Shown here piece by piece: positions 31,495 through 42,448 of a DNA stretch of 64,000 bases; the stretch's first letter is position 1, and every line of letters starts with the position of its first letter. A program made the translations under genes and the position numbers. This stretch comes from Lolium rigidum (taxonomy: Eukaryota; Streptophyta; Magnoliopsida; Poales; Poaceae), in NCBI RefSeq assembly GCF_022539505.1, contig NC_061508.1:98497276-98561275 (forward strand), in the 5' to 3' direction. The notes under the pieces were generated by a model. The model saw only the letters and a list, made by a program, of their open reading frames with translations. It was not told where the DNA came from and searched no databases.

Positions 31495-31743
31495 ATGTGG
31501 AATGCGGCGATGGAATGGGGCATGAGAAAGATTGTCTTGGAGACTGACTCGTCTATATTGGCCTGTGCGGTGCAAAGCACAGACTATGACTTGTCGCCTG
31601 AAGGTGTTATATTTCCAGATATACGTGCCTCTCGCTTCCTCCAAATTTCTAAATTTCATCTCGGTCGAGGTGGCCCATGTGACACGAATATATAATGTTG
31701 CTGCTCATGTTTTAGCTGCTTTTGGTGCAAATCAGCAGTTGTA
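31495..31743 (+). pseudogene. RNase H-like (RVT_3 type) fragment of a LINE
   Basis: MEWGMRKIVLETDSSILACA, then STDYDLSPEGVIFPDIRA, and, after a frame change near 31620-31640, the sense of the C-terminal NVAAHVLAAFGA. This is the RNase H-like domain common at the C-terminus of plant LINEs and in related orphan genes. There is no start, no upstream reverse transcriptase and a frameshift, so it is a relic. Confidence 0.65.
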
Positions 31744-32413
31744 ATGTTGATGATCATCTTTTAGCTGCTTTTGCTGCCCGTAAAAACAAGTGTGTTAGAG
31801 CGTTTCGTGGGGATATCCTTGGCTGAGGCCTTCAAAACCCGGCCTGTTACAGGTGATTTGTTGGCTCGATACAAGTAATACTCTCCTACATGCCAACCAG
31901 GTCAGCAGGTATAGGGTGCCGCACATCTCTCCAACCCGGCGGTTGTTAATTGGTCCACCACCCATCAGGTAAACCTTTTTTCTTATTCTTTTTTCCTTAT
32001 TCTGTTTATACTTTTGTTTTTAAAAACTAATATTTTTACAGCCTTTTTTATGTTTTAAAATTTTGTTCAAAATTTTCTCTCTATAGATTTAAAAAACGGA
32101 TAATCTAATACTTGCCTGGGCACTGTCCTGTCTTAGGCGGTGCTCACGCGTCTCGCTCGTTGGATCCCGATCGACCGGCCTAAAACAAGCGAGGCTAACA
32201 TCTAAAGCAACGACATCGCACTTTCCCCATTCCCCTCCCCACCCTCTCCCGCACCGGGCTCCCCTTCTAGATCTCCACCTCTGAATCAGCGTCGTCGGCG
32301 GCGAGCCGTCCGACGGGAAGCCTCGGTGGAGCCCCCTGGTCGGTGTGAGTAGCGGTTGGAGGAGTTTCGACGCTGCGGACTAGCGGATCGACGCGTTTGG
32401 GGCCGGAGTCGCC
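31744..32413. other. Intergenic stretch, no supported gene
   Basis: This is mixed AT-rich sequence, then a C-rich leader-like run (TTTCCCCATTCCCCTCCCCA) at about 32222-32260 that precedes the orphan ORF. Confidence 0.4.
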
Positions 32414-32821
32414 GTGTTGAGAGGGTCCTTCAACGGCTCGGCGCCCTGCTCCGCCGGATCTCCGTGCTTGTCTGCCGACGGCGCGGGCAAAGCCGGTGGA
32501 GGCGGGTTCATGGCGTCCATCGCGAAGCTGCAGAAGATGATGGTGGAGGAGGTTGGGGATGATCAGAATGCACGAGTTCCTGTGCGCGGGGCGGCGGAGG
32601 CGGTGCGTGCCGCCGCGGTCGCGGGCGGCAGCAAGTGCGTCGACCGGGACGGCGCCGTCAAGGACAAAGCGGATGAGCTCAAGGCGTGGCTGGACCTACT
32701 CCCGACCATCACCAACGGGTTGGTGTGCCAGCTGGACGACTTCCTGGACGGCATTGTGGGGTGCGGAAGGAGTTGTCCGATCTCTGCAGCCAACACTGAA
32801 TTTCCACGGACGAACGAATGA
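32414..32821 (+). CDS. Orphan ORF, possible gene fragment
   Basis: The 135-residue GC-rich ORF lies after a C-rich leader-like region. An internal start gives MASIAKLQKMMVEEVGDD, followed by an alanine-rich segment and a DELKAWLDLLPTITNGLVCQ helix-like stretch. No domain is recognised. It stands alone, with no splice continuation that I can support, and may be a fragment of a host gene carried or left by transposition. Confidence 0.25.
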   Translation: MLRGSFNGSAPCSAGSPCLSADGAGKAGGGGFMASIAKLQKMMVEEVGDDQNARVPVRGAAEAVRAAAVAGGSKCVDRDGAVKDKADELKAWLDLLPTITNGLVCQLDDFLDGIVGCGRSCPISAANTEFPRTNE

Positions 32822-33683
32822 TGATGACCCCTGGAATCTTATCAACTGCTTGCAACGCGTGGTGGCAAGTAAAGCAACTCCTCGCTGAATGCCCTGCCTG
32901 CTTCATCGGCGGTCATGGTGAGCAGCAACCAATTTGTGCATGTGCGCAATAGTGAGACTTTTCTGTCGCATATGATCTCTACACATAGTTCAGTTTCATA
33001 TCCTATGTAGTTAGTATTTCTATAGTGTAGAACCATCTGTATGTGCATGTGCATATCTTATCTTTCCGCGGTGTAGTTTTTCTGAGTTTTTTGACACTTG
33101 GGATGTAGTTTAGCGCTTCAGTGTGTGTTATTCCAACTAAGATTAATATAGTACAATGTAATTATGTTTAAATCAGGTTAGTTAATTCTGCTTGTACCAT
33201 GATGTACTTTCTTTATGTATACACCGGAATGTTATTATGCTCATGTAAGGATGTTGTTTTTTTGTAGTTATCCTTACATCAAGATGTATTTTTTTTTATC
33301 AAACATGCCTGGGAGTATCATTTCTATTAGGAAGAAAGCGCTAAGAAAGCACAAGCAACCTCTATCGCTCGGTTGGTTCGGTGCTGGCGTTTTGCTCGAT
33401 GCAAGATTGGAGCTGGTGGTATTCTATCGCCTTTTTTTTTGGTAACTACTCTCTATCTCTGTACATCATTAGAGAGTGAGACCATTTAGATAGAAATGAA
33501 CCTACTGATCCAATCTGATTGCTTCACCCATTTGTTTGGTATTCATCTGTGGTTGAAAACTTGCATCTTGGGAGATAAATCTCTGCACTTCAAAGCTATT
33601 TGCACTGTGTTGGTGATAGTCTCTGCGGGCAATATGTTGTTGTAGCTCTAAAAAAGATGGCATATGTAAAAGTTTATCATTAC
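32822..33683. other. Intergenic stretch, no supported gene
   Basis: AT-rich, with scattered GGATGT and ATGTA words that also occur right of the CACTA insertion (40270-40660). The two sides therefore were contiguous before that insertion. Confidence 0.45.
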
Positions 33684-33971
33684 CAGGGATTTGGTTACCG
33701 GGCGGGATTTCTGGTTACCGGGCGGGAACCGGACTTCCCGACCCCCCTCGGGAAACCGGTATAACGGCCAAAAAATCCCGAATTTTTTGACTTTTTCTGA
33801 AATTTTTGAATTTTAACAAAATTCCTCTGTAAATTGTCCTGCCGAGGAATTTGAATTCAAATTTTGATTTTCGAATTCGTCCGGTAACCGGTCGGGATTT
33901 TCCGGTTACCGCGGTAACCGGCAATCCCGACCCCCCTCGGGATTTTTTTTCATTCGGGACCCAAAACCTTG
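33684..33971. mobile_element. hAT-type MITE with perfect 8-base target duplication
   Basis: The 288-base element is flanked by ATCATTAC at 33676-33683 and 33972-33979. The ends CAGGGATTTGG and (reverse complement of the right end) CAAGGTTTTGG form imperfect terminal repeats. The interior has several GGTTACCGG and TCGGGATTT palindromic words. No coding capacity. The 8-base duplication and CA(G/A)GG start are hAT hallmarks. Confidence 0.88.
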
Positions 33972-34361
33972 ATCATTACTGCCATGGTTGCAGTCGACCA
34001 ATCCTCTGAATCTTTGGTTCAACTAGCTTTGAGTTTATGTTGATATTTCTTGGGAAGAAACTATGCTTATTAATGTTTTTCGCAAGTACTCGTGGATGTA
34101 AAAAACCTATAAAACCATGAGTATTATATGTTATTCTTGTGCATGCACAATGTATGCTTTTTTACACCTAGAGTTTTAAATTTTATTGCAAAGTGGGTGT
34201 TACTGTATAATCTTAAAATTTGTATATTAATTACATCTTGTTCATATGGATGTACTGTTTATCCTAGACAGGATGTACTTTTATACTCAAAGGTTGTAAG
34301 GTAGAATTTTTCAAGTTTTTATAGATCTAACAATCCTTGTTTTATTTGTATGTAATTTTAT

Positions 34362-34595
34362 CACTAGTGGAAAACAGGGCTTTCGTGGGAGCCTTTTGTC
34401 ACGGGCGCGCCTGCACCCGCGACAAATGGTGTGGCCACGTCGCCCCGAAACCATTTGGAGCGGGCAGGGCCTTTTGTCGCGCCCTATTGTCGCGGGCCGT
34501 ATCACAACCCGCGACAAAAGGGGTCTGAGGGCTGGCGCCTCCTGCCGGCACCCCTTTTGTCGCGGGTCGTAATACGGCCCGCGACAAAAGGTCCA
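34362..34595 (+). repeat. CACTA left terminal and subterminal repeats
   Basis: Multiple CTTTTGTCGCGGG and CCCGCGACAAAAGG words lie in both orientations, for example near 34470-34525 and 34552-34592. These are the usual binding sites for CACTA transposition proteins. They can fold into hairpins. Confidence 0.8.
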
Positions 34596-34599
34596 TGCC

Positions 34600-34608
34600 T
34601 ATATATAG
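34600..34608 (+). promoter_or_regulatory. TATA box, CACTA transposase promoter
   Basis: TATATATAG lies just inside the subterminal repeats and about 270 bases before the transposase frame. The placement matches the truncated CACTA at 45692, where CTATATATACT lies at about 45940. Confidence 0.55.
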
Positions 34609-34873
34609 ACGCACAGCCAGCCCCCCCCCTCCACCTCCCTACATTTTTTTCCTTGGTGGTGAAAGGTGGAGGTGTATGCTAGCTCATTTTTTCTACATGT
34701 GCACAAGAGGTGTTTGATGAAATGCTTGTGAGGGATGCCACTTGATTTTATTTGATAAGATTTCTCCTCTTTTTGATCCTAAAAGGTTAGCAACTATTTT
34801 CTCGTATATATATACATAGTCCGTACAATACTAATTTTAGCAAGGTGATTGCATCCGATACATAATTGTACTT

Positions 34874-37800
34874 ATGATGCGGATGAGTCATCTATGGATG
34901 TACGGTAACCGATGTGCTCCCGCTTTCGGAGAGGGCGTGAATTCTTTCCTGCTTGTGGCCGAGGCCAACAAGTCGAAGCAAGGTTTTATGTGTTGTCCAT
35001 GTCTGAAATGTAAGAATGAGAAGGATTACTCTTGCTCAAGAGACATTAAGAGCCACCTGCTTCGGTTTGGATTCATGTCCAGCTATAATGTTTGGACCAA
35101 GCACGGAGAAGAAGGGGTTATGATGGAAGACGGCGATGAAGAAGAAGATAACGATGACCGAGTACCGATCTATTTTCTGCGAATGCGATGATACCGCAAT
35201 GGACGACAATGAAGAAGAAGGAGGTGAAGAACATGCAGCGAGATGATCCTGTTGATGATGATCTTCGTCGGGCCATTTCGATGCAAGAAGAGAGCGTAGC
35301 ACGGATAAGCGAGAGGTTGCGGTTCGACAAGATGTTAGAGGACCACCACAAATTGTTGTACCCAGGTTGTGAAGATGGACGAGAGAAAGTTGGGTAGCAT
35401 ATTGGAATTGCTGAAATGGAAGGCGAGAGGTCGGTGTGGTCGACTCGGGATTTGAAAAATTGATGATAATATTAAAGAAGTTGTTTCCAAGAAATAACGA
35501 ATTGCCCGTCGATACATATGAAGCAAAGAAGCTTGTCTTCCCTCTAGGATTAGATGTGCGGAAGATACATGCATGCATTAATGACTGTATCCTCTACCGC
35601 GGTGAGAAGTACGAGAATTTGAATAAATGCCCGATATGTGGTGCATTGCGGTATAAGATCAGAAAAGATGACCCTGGTGATGTTGAGGGTGAGCCACTCA
35701 GGGAGAGGGTTCCTGCGAAGGTGATGTGGTATGCTCCCATAATACCACGGTTGAAACGTTTGTTCAGAAACAAAGAGCATACCAAGTTGTTGCGATGGCA
35801 CATAGAAGAACGTAAGAAAAGCCGCGATGTTGAGGCACCCCGTTGATGGAGAGAGTTCCCGGATTTTGCAGGTGAGGCAAGGAACTTATACTTTGGTCTA
35901 AGTACAGATGGCATGAATCCTTTTGGGGAGCAGAGCTGCAGTCACAGCACCTGGCCCGTGACTCTATGTATCTACAACCTTCCTCCTTGGTTGTGCATGA
36001 AGCGGAAGTTCATTATGATGCCAGTGCTTATCCAAGACCCAAAGCAACCGGGCAACGACATTGATGTGTACCTAAGGCCATTAGTCGATGAACTTTTGGA
36101 GTTGTGGGCCAAACCAGGTGTACGTGTTTGGGATGAGCACACCGAGCAAGAATTTGACCTACGAGCGTTGCTATTCGTAACCATCAATGATTGGCCTGCT
36201 CTTAGTAACATTTCAGGACAGACTAACAAAGGATAGAATGCATGCACACACTGTTTAGATGAGACTGAAAGTAAATATTTGGGAAAAAGCAGAAAAGTTG
36301 TGTACCCGTTCAATCGTCGTTTCCTTCCGCGCAAGCATCCCTTAAGGAAAAGAGGCAAGCATTTCGATGGTGAGGCAGACCACCGTCCGAAGCCTGTCCC
36401 CCGTAGTGGTGCTGATATATTTGACATGGTCAAGGATTTAAATGTTATTTTTGGAAAGGGTCCGAGCGATCGACCTGTTCCGAAAGACGATGACGGACAC
36501 GCGCCCATGTGGAAGAAGAAATCTATTTTTTGGGAGCTAGAATATTGGAAAGTCCCGGAAGTCCGCTCTGCAATCGACATGATGCACCTGACCAAGAATG
36601 TTTGTGTGAATATTCTAGGTTTTCTGGGCGTGTATGGAAAGACAAAAGATACACCGAAGCACGGGAGGACCGGGAACGTCATAAAGGACGAAACGACAAT
36701 CATCCAGGGCAGTTTGTAGGGCCTGTCGGCTACGCTCTTACCAAACAAGAGAAGGAGATCTTTTTTGAAGCCCTATTCGGTATCAAGGTTCCGTCTCGGT
36801 TTCTCGTCGAATATAAAGGGGATAGTAAATATGAAGGAGAAAAAATTCCGGAACACTGAAGTCCCGGGACTCGTCACGTGCTTATGACACAATTGCTTCC
36901 GGTTGCATTGAGGGGACTTCTACCGGAAAATGTTCGACTAGCCATTGTGAAGATATATGCATTCCTCAACGCAATTTCTCAGAAGGTAATGGATCCAGAA
37001 ACTTTGTCAGGATTACAGGAAGATGTGGTCGAATGTCTTGTCTGCTTCGAGTTGTTGTTCCCACCATCCTTCTTCAATATTATGACACACCTCCTCGTTC
37101 ACCTAGTTGAAGAGATTAGAATTCTCGGTCCTGTATTTCTACACAATATGTTCCCCTTCGAGAGGTTCATGGGAGTCTTAAAGAAATATGCTCATAACCG
37201 AGCTAGGCCGGAAGGAAGTATCTCAAAGGGCTACGAAACTGAGGAGGTCATTGAGTTTTGTGTTGACTTTCTTCCTGACCTTAAGCCGATTGGTGTTCCT
37301 GAATCTCGGTATGAGGGGAGGCTGACTGGAAAAGGCACACTAGGAAGGAAAGCAACGGTGTGCAGGGACAAGATTTCTTTCTATCAAGCACACTACACAG
37401 TTTTATACAATTCCAGCTTGGTGGCTCCGTACATCGAGAAACATAAGAATGTTTTACGAGAAATAAACCCGGGCCAGCCCGAGTCCTTGATTACACGTCA
37501 ACACATGAATACCTTCGGCAGTTGGTTGCAAAGACATCTCATTAATGACCCATCTGTTGTGGAGCAGCTGTACTTGTTGGCCAGGTTACCATCTTCAAAC
37601 ATATGTACATTCCAAGGATACGAGATAAATAGGAATACATTTTACACGATCGACCAAGATAAAAAGAGCACCAACCAAAACAGCGGTGTCCGCTTCGATG
37701 CAAAAGACGAGAATGGGCAGACCACCACATATTATGGATACATAGAGGAGATATGGGAACTTGAATATGGTCCCACTTTTAAGGTCCCTTTGTTTCGGTG

Positions 37801-38083
37801 CAAATGGGTGAAGCTCAGCGGTATACAGGTAGACGATAAGTACGGTATGAAAACAGTGGATCCCAACAATCTTGCATACATGGACAAGCCATTTGTCCTA
37901 GCCAGCGAGGTGGCTCAAGTTTTCTATGTGAAGGACATGTCTAGCAAATCAAGAAAAAGAAATCAACAAAAGAATACATCAACCGAGGAGCCAAAGCGCC
38001 ACATAGTTCTTTCGGGCAAAAAAAACATCGTGGGAGTGGATGACAAGACAGACATGTCAGAAGATTATAATAAGTTTAAATAA
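34874..38083 (+). pseudogene. CACTA TNP2-type transposase, decayed
   Basis: Regions in order: transposase-associated N-terminal domain (LWMYGNRCAPAFGEGVNSFL, CCPCLKCKNEKDYS); the Transposase_21 region (KIHACINDCILYRGEKYENL, NKCPICGALRY, YNLPPWLCMKRKFIMMPVLI, DIDVYLRPLVDELLELW); IFWELEYWKVPEVRSAIDMM; a DUF4218-like block (VALRGLLPENVRLAIVKIYA, MFPFERFMGVLKKYAHNRAR); and a DUF4216-like end (VPLFRCKWV). The enzyme would cut the CACTA ends in the nucleus. Breaks: a shift near 35190-35440; TGA at 35844-35846 where VEAPR meets WREFPDF; TAG at 36234-36236 before NACTHCLDE; a shift between 36690 and 36740; and a stop and shift near 36857. The longest clean piece is 36878-38083. It is not functional as it stands. 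Confidence 0.9.
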
Positions 38084-38924
38084 ATTCCGCCCTTCACGGT
38101 GAAAATTGACCCAAGCATCTTGCTAAATGATGAAGATTCTCCATGGCTACGGCGTAGAAGATCACAACAGTAGATGGCGATGTAATAATGTATTCTTCAT
38201 ATATAGTTCCCAAGACAATCTCTATATTTATGTAATAATGAGAACCCTTTCCCCAACACTGTTAGAGGAGACGGAGTCTTTCATGGCTTGTACGGAAATT
38301 TTTCCGAGGAGCAGCTTCCGAAGATGCCGTAGGGCGTGTGCACCAACGACATCTTTGAGAAGCTGCGCCACGGGAGATTTTCCAACCCTTTCCTTCATCC
38401 ATGGGAATGAAACTGTGCTTGGCTTGTTGATCTACTTGGCAAGGCGTATCGATGCTCATTTTATAGGCACGGCACCGCTTCTACTTTGTCTTATTCCTTC
38501 GACATGGAGTCGTGCGCTACATGCTTTATCTCATCGAGCAGTGCGTCCACCCACGCGTCCTTATCCTGCCGACAGCTTTAGTCCCGGTTGCACCCACCAA
38601 CCGTGACAAAAGGTTACCGACACATCCTTATCCTACCGACAGCTTTAATCCTGGTTGCACCCGCCAAAGGTTACCCGCACGTTAGCTCCCCAGATAAGGC
38701 CCTCCTAGATAAGCCTCCCCCAGTCTTTTGTCCCGGTTTGAGCCTCCACCCGGGATGAAAGTTTCGCGCGCCACTGCGTTCCCGCCTATTTTCTTCCCGC
38801 GTTCCCGCCTCCGTCTTCCCACCATTTTTCCACTATATATATGTAGGCTTGGCCTCCATTTACATATCACATCTAGACTCATATCTGCAAACCTCATCAT
38901 TCTCTCCCATGGCTAGTCTAGTCT

Positions 38925-39449
38925 CTACACGTCGGAGGAGGTTGTCTCCGTCCAAATGTCATCCCACCGAGGGTCGTTTTCGGCCCAAGTTGTATTCGGG
39001 TTCTCGATCTTGAACTCGGCGACGGCCCGACGGTGGCGCCTGTTGGACCTGCGTTGTGCCCTAAGGTCAGCGAAGAACGTGTCGGTGTTGTCGACGTCGT
39101 TGGGGAACTGCGCCCTCCAGTGGCGCATCAACTACTCGTCGTGCTCAGCGATGGCGATCCTGCGCTGCACCTGGCGGTGCCGGCGACGGTCCTCGTCGTC
39201 GACGAGGCACGGCGCTGGCGCGAGGAACTCCGCCTCCTCTAGCGATTCAACATCCGGGAAGTTCATGTCGCGCCGTGGCCGCCGAAAGCGCCACGCCGCC
39301 GCGTCGTAAGCGCGCGCCGCCAGCTCTGGCGTGTTGTACGTGTCGAGGGTGAGGCGGAAGCCACCGGCGCGTATCTCGGCGTAGAACCTACCGCTCGGAC
39401 GCACTCGAACACCACGGAAACCGGACGACCCTCGACGACGTGGAGGCAT
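38925..39449 (-). pseudogene. AP2/ERF-domain ORF inside CACTA, copy 2 (one nonsense codon)
   Basis: The 174-codon frame is the same length as 1382-1906. The AP2/ERF domain covers about residues 9-66 (GFRGVRVRPSGRFYAEIRAG, TLDTYNTPELAARAYDAAAW, MNFPDVE). One in-frame TAG at 39132-39134 replaces Lys106 of copy 1, and the frame continues unbroken to an acidic TETTSSDV end. It runs opposite to the transposase and sits near the right end of a complete CACTA element. A TATA box lies about 60 bases upstream and a G-box repeat array beyond it. A truncated protein with the whole DNA-binding domain (105 residues) could still be made. The transposase beside it is far more damaged. Confidence 0.8.
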
Positions 39450-39507
39450 CCCGGAGATGAATGAGCGGAGGCGGTGGCGACGTGTGGTTGCGCCCGCACG
39501 CGTCGCT

Positions 39508-39515
39508 CTATATAG
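39508..39515 (-). promoter_or_regulatory. TATA box of AP2/ERF copy 2
   Basis: CTATATAG, palindromic, lies 59 bases upstream of the ATG at 39449. Spacing is typical for a plant core promoter with a short leader. Copy 1 has lost this region to an LTR. Confidence 0.55.
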
Positions 39516-39725
39516 CGCACGCGGGGCATGGCACGTGTAAGCCACAGCTACACGTCGCACGCGGGGCATGGCACGTGTAAGCTACAACTACACACGCCGC
39601 ACGCGGGGCATGACACGTGTAAGCCACGGCTACACGTCGCACGCGGGGCATGGCACGTGTAAGCTACGGCTACAAACGCCGCATGCGGGGCATGGCACAT
39701 GTAAGCCACACGGCTACACACGTCT
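39516..39725 (-). repeat. Tandem repeat array with G-box cores upstream of AP2/ERF copy 2
   Basis: Five units of about 40-43 bases read CGCACGCGGGGCATGGCACGTG-like in two halves: CGCACGCGGGGCATG, then GGCACGTGTAAGC and GGCTACACG. Four units keep CACGTG, and the fifth has CACATG. G-boxes bind bZIP and bHLH factors. The array begins right at the TATA box. Confidence 0.85.
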
Positions 39726-40039
39726 GGCAGACCGGTGGTGCGAAGTAGAGAAGTAATAGACAACAATGGCTTGTTTAGTCCAAATAGGTGCTCTCCCTCT
39801 CCCTCCAAATAGACGGTCTTTAGTCCCGGTAGTCGTGAGCTCCATGTATATATGTAAGGGGAATCTATGAATATGTAAGGGGAATCGACTTTTGTTTGAT
39901 CGATCTATATGAATGAACATGTACAACTTCTAGTAGCGTACAAATATATGCAACTTTTATTTTCGAATGAAAAATGAAATAAAAGGGGGGCGGTGGCGGG
40001 GGGTGCTGCACCCCTCAAACCCTAAAGCAGCAGTGTTCT

Positions 40040-40266
40040 GCGCGCGCCACGTAGAGGGCCTTTTGTGGCGGGTGGTAATACCGCCCGAGACAAAACGTCT
40101 TGTCCCCTGCGCGCCCCGCGCCTGCCACGTGGTGGACTATATGTCGCGGGTGGGAAGCGACCCGCGACAAAAGGGTTGGCCTTTTGTCGCGCCTTCGTTG
40201 TCGCGGCTGGCCGCCCGCGACAAAAGGCTCTTACGACCCGCCACAAAATCTTGTTTTCCACTAGTG
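40040..40266 (+). repeat. CACTA right terminal and subterminal repeats
   Basis: GACCCGCGACAAAAGG, CCTTTTGTCGCGCC and related words in alternating orientation mirror the left end and lead to TTGTTTTCCACTAGTG. Confidence 0.8.
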
Positions 40267-40269
40267 TAT

Positions 40270-41870
40270 ACACAGGATGTAAAATCATGAATATTGTATG
40301 TAATTTTTATGTACATAGGATGTATATTTTTTTCTCTTGAAGTGTTTTGATCATATCATGCATAAACATGATGTATTTTTTCTCAATTTTTTACATCATA
40401 ATCCATGTTCACGGGATTATAGATTTTAATGGGTTTCTAATGCATAAATCATTTAATATCTTATTTAATTCTTGCAAGATTTAAATTCCAGCCATTGTTA
40501 CATAGTTGCCTTTGCTAGTTCGTGTATTAGGATGTATTAATTTTGGTTTTGTAGTTGGGGTAACAGCATGAGTATTTTTTCGCCATGGTCCAAATAAACT
40601 TCTACCATGATAGAATGTAAATTACTAGGAAAAATAACATCTATATTTTCTTATTTTTTGCAGGAGTGCCCAATTTTCAAGTAGTTTTGTCTAGTGGAGA
40701 CTTATTCTGTGTTAACCGAAATCTTTCATCTCCTTCAGAGTCTTCCCTTCACAATGTATGCACTGTTTCAACCCATATGTCTGCAGACGGGCACTGCAGG
40801 TAAGGCCTGATTGGTTGCTAGCAGCGTTTTCCTGCACCTGGGGAGATTTTCTCCTTGTAGCCATGTTCAACTGAGCCAAATCTAAAACCATGTTGTGCAT
40901 ATTGATTGATTGCTAACAATTTACTTTTTGGCTACGAGGGAGAAACAGAAGTTCGTGTTTGGTTCGCAACAAAGATGAATTTTGGTGTCTTGCACGCAAA
41001 GATGTACTTTTTCTATATAATACATTTCCTATTTTCCTTTTAACTTAACAATCTGGTGTGATTTGGAAATAACAACTGTACGTGTAAAACTGGATGTTGC
41101 AATTTTACAACTAAGTAAAACTGGATGTAATTTTGCAATATAAACACATCATCTTTTTATTTGTTTGATTCTGAACTCTACTATTATTTTTTCTCCAGGG
41201 GATGGGATCATGCATTTGTTTTTGGCATCCCTAAAGTGTAGAAGCCAGATGGTGCTGGTTTTTCACCACATGGTGCAGCAACAAAGGAAAAGTTACATAA
41301 GTAGCAACCAAATTTTTTGCCTCGCTGGATCCGAAGATTATTTCCCCTACCAATACAAAATAAAATGGTGCATTTTTTAAGGCACGTACTTATGAAACGT
41401 ACACAAACTATGTCATTAAGGGTTTGCTGCCTTTATGCTTTAAGTTTTATATAATTTGGTTTTCATGATTATCGACATTACTTGGGAGGCATTTTGTTCG
41501 TCCTTGTTTCCCTTGAGTTTTAGCTTGATGATGTAATAATGTTGATATATTTACATCTAGCCGCAGCATGAGGATTATTGTATCTTTTTCCCTGAGTTTT
41601 TGAAGGGGGTGCCGGAAAAAAGGGCATGTTTCGTTGATCACTCCAGCCAACTTTCAGCTACCGAGTATTGGTAAGCTTTTCGTGGTCGCTTCTTTCACGT
41701 GCTGGAAAAACTGAGCTATGCGCACTGGGGAAAGGAAGAGCCGTGGCAGACTAGAACTTTCCATTTATGGAACACGCGGTGACAATTGCATGATTCTTTC
41801 TATATTAGGGAGGGGCACCGTGTAAGACCATTTCGTGCGCGCGCACCGTGTAGCCAGACCCTTTAAAAAA
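40270..41870. other. Intergenic stretch, no supported gene
   Basis: AT-rich sequence with GATGTA words that continue the left side of the CACTA insertion. No ORF or splice series was convincing. A stretch near 40806-40985 has GCCTGATTGGTTGC and GTTTGGTTCG, which may be a decayed small transposon. Confidence 0.45.
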
Positions 41871-42240
41871 TGTTTGATTTTAGATTCGTTCAAAATTTGA
41901 AAATCGTCCAAAATTGAAGAATTATTCAAAATTTAAAATTGTTAAAATTTTGAAATTCGTTCAAATTTTGAGAATCGTACAAAATTTAAGTTTTTTTCAA
42001 TATTTACAATTCAGTCAAATTTGGAAATTCGTTCAAGATTCAAAATGTGTTCAAATTTAAAAATTCGTTCAAATCTTGTCAAACTTGAACATTTTAAAAA
42101 TTTGAAAACTTTCAAAAATTATTTTTAAATAGAAAAATAAAACAAGAAAAAAAAATACTAAAAAAGAAAACAGAAAAGAGAAAAGAAAAGGAAAAGGAGA
42201 AAAAAATAGGGTAAAATTGCCTAACCGGGCCGGCACACAC
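41871..42240. repeat. AT-rich degenerate TTCAAAATTTGAA repeats plus purine tract
   Basis: It has the same layout as 30240-30640: short degenerate units with TTCAAAATTTGAAAAT, then an A/G tract (about 42125-42215), then a GC-rich segment with CACACACCGCGCATGG. Confidence 0.6.
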
Positions 42241-42448
42241 CGCGCATGGGGGTGTGCGGCACGGTGCAGGTGCTGACCTGGTCGGCATATAGAAACCGCC
42301 GCAAACGAGGCCTAAGGAGGGGGCACGCCAACACATCGCCTATTAGCGTGCGTTTATACGCATCGACTGAAGGTACTCCCGGCGTGGGCCAACCCATTAG
42401 TTATCCGTTAGGTTCAAAAGAAGTAATGTTCCTTTTCTTTTTGAAATC

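Larger units (their letters stand above)
34362..40266 (+). mobile_element. Complete CACTA (En/Spm) transposon carrying an AP2/ERF ORF
   Basis: The termini are CACTAGTGGAAAACA on the left and its inverse TGTTTTCCACTAGTG-like end on the right (TTGTTTTCCACTAGTG). The 3-base target duplication TAT is at 34359-34361 and 40267-40269. Both ends have subterminal CTTTTGTCGCGGG motifs in both orientations. Length is 5.9 kb. It contains a decayed TNP2-type transposase (+) and an AP2/ERF-like ORF (-) with promoter-like repeats. Text of the type GTCCCGGTTGCACCC at 38580-38760 resembles subterminal repeats of another CACTA family, so the right half may be composite. Confidence 0.93.

Noticed and set aside
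39568..39808. Frames with HVSCPACG / CHAPHA repeats
   Set aside because: Translation of the G-box tandem repeat array.
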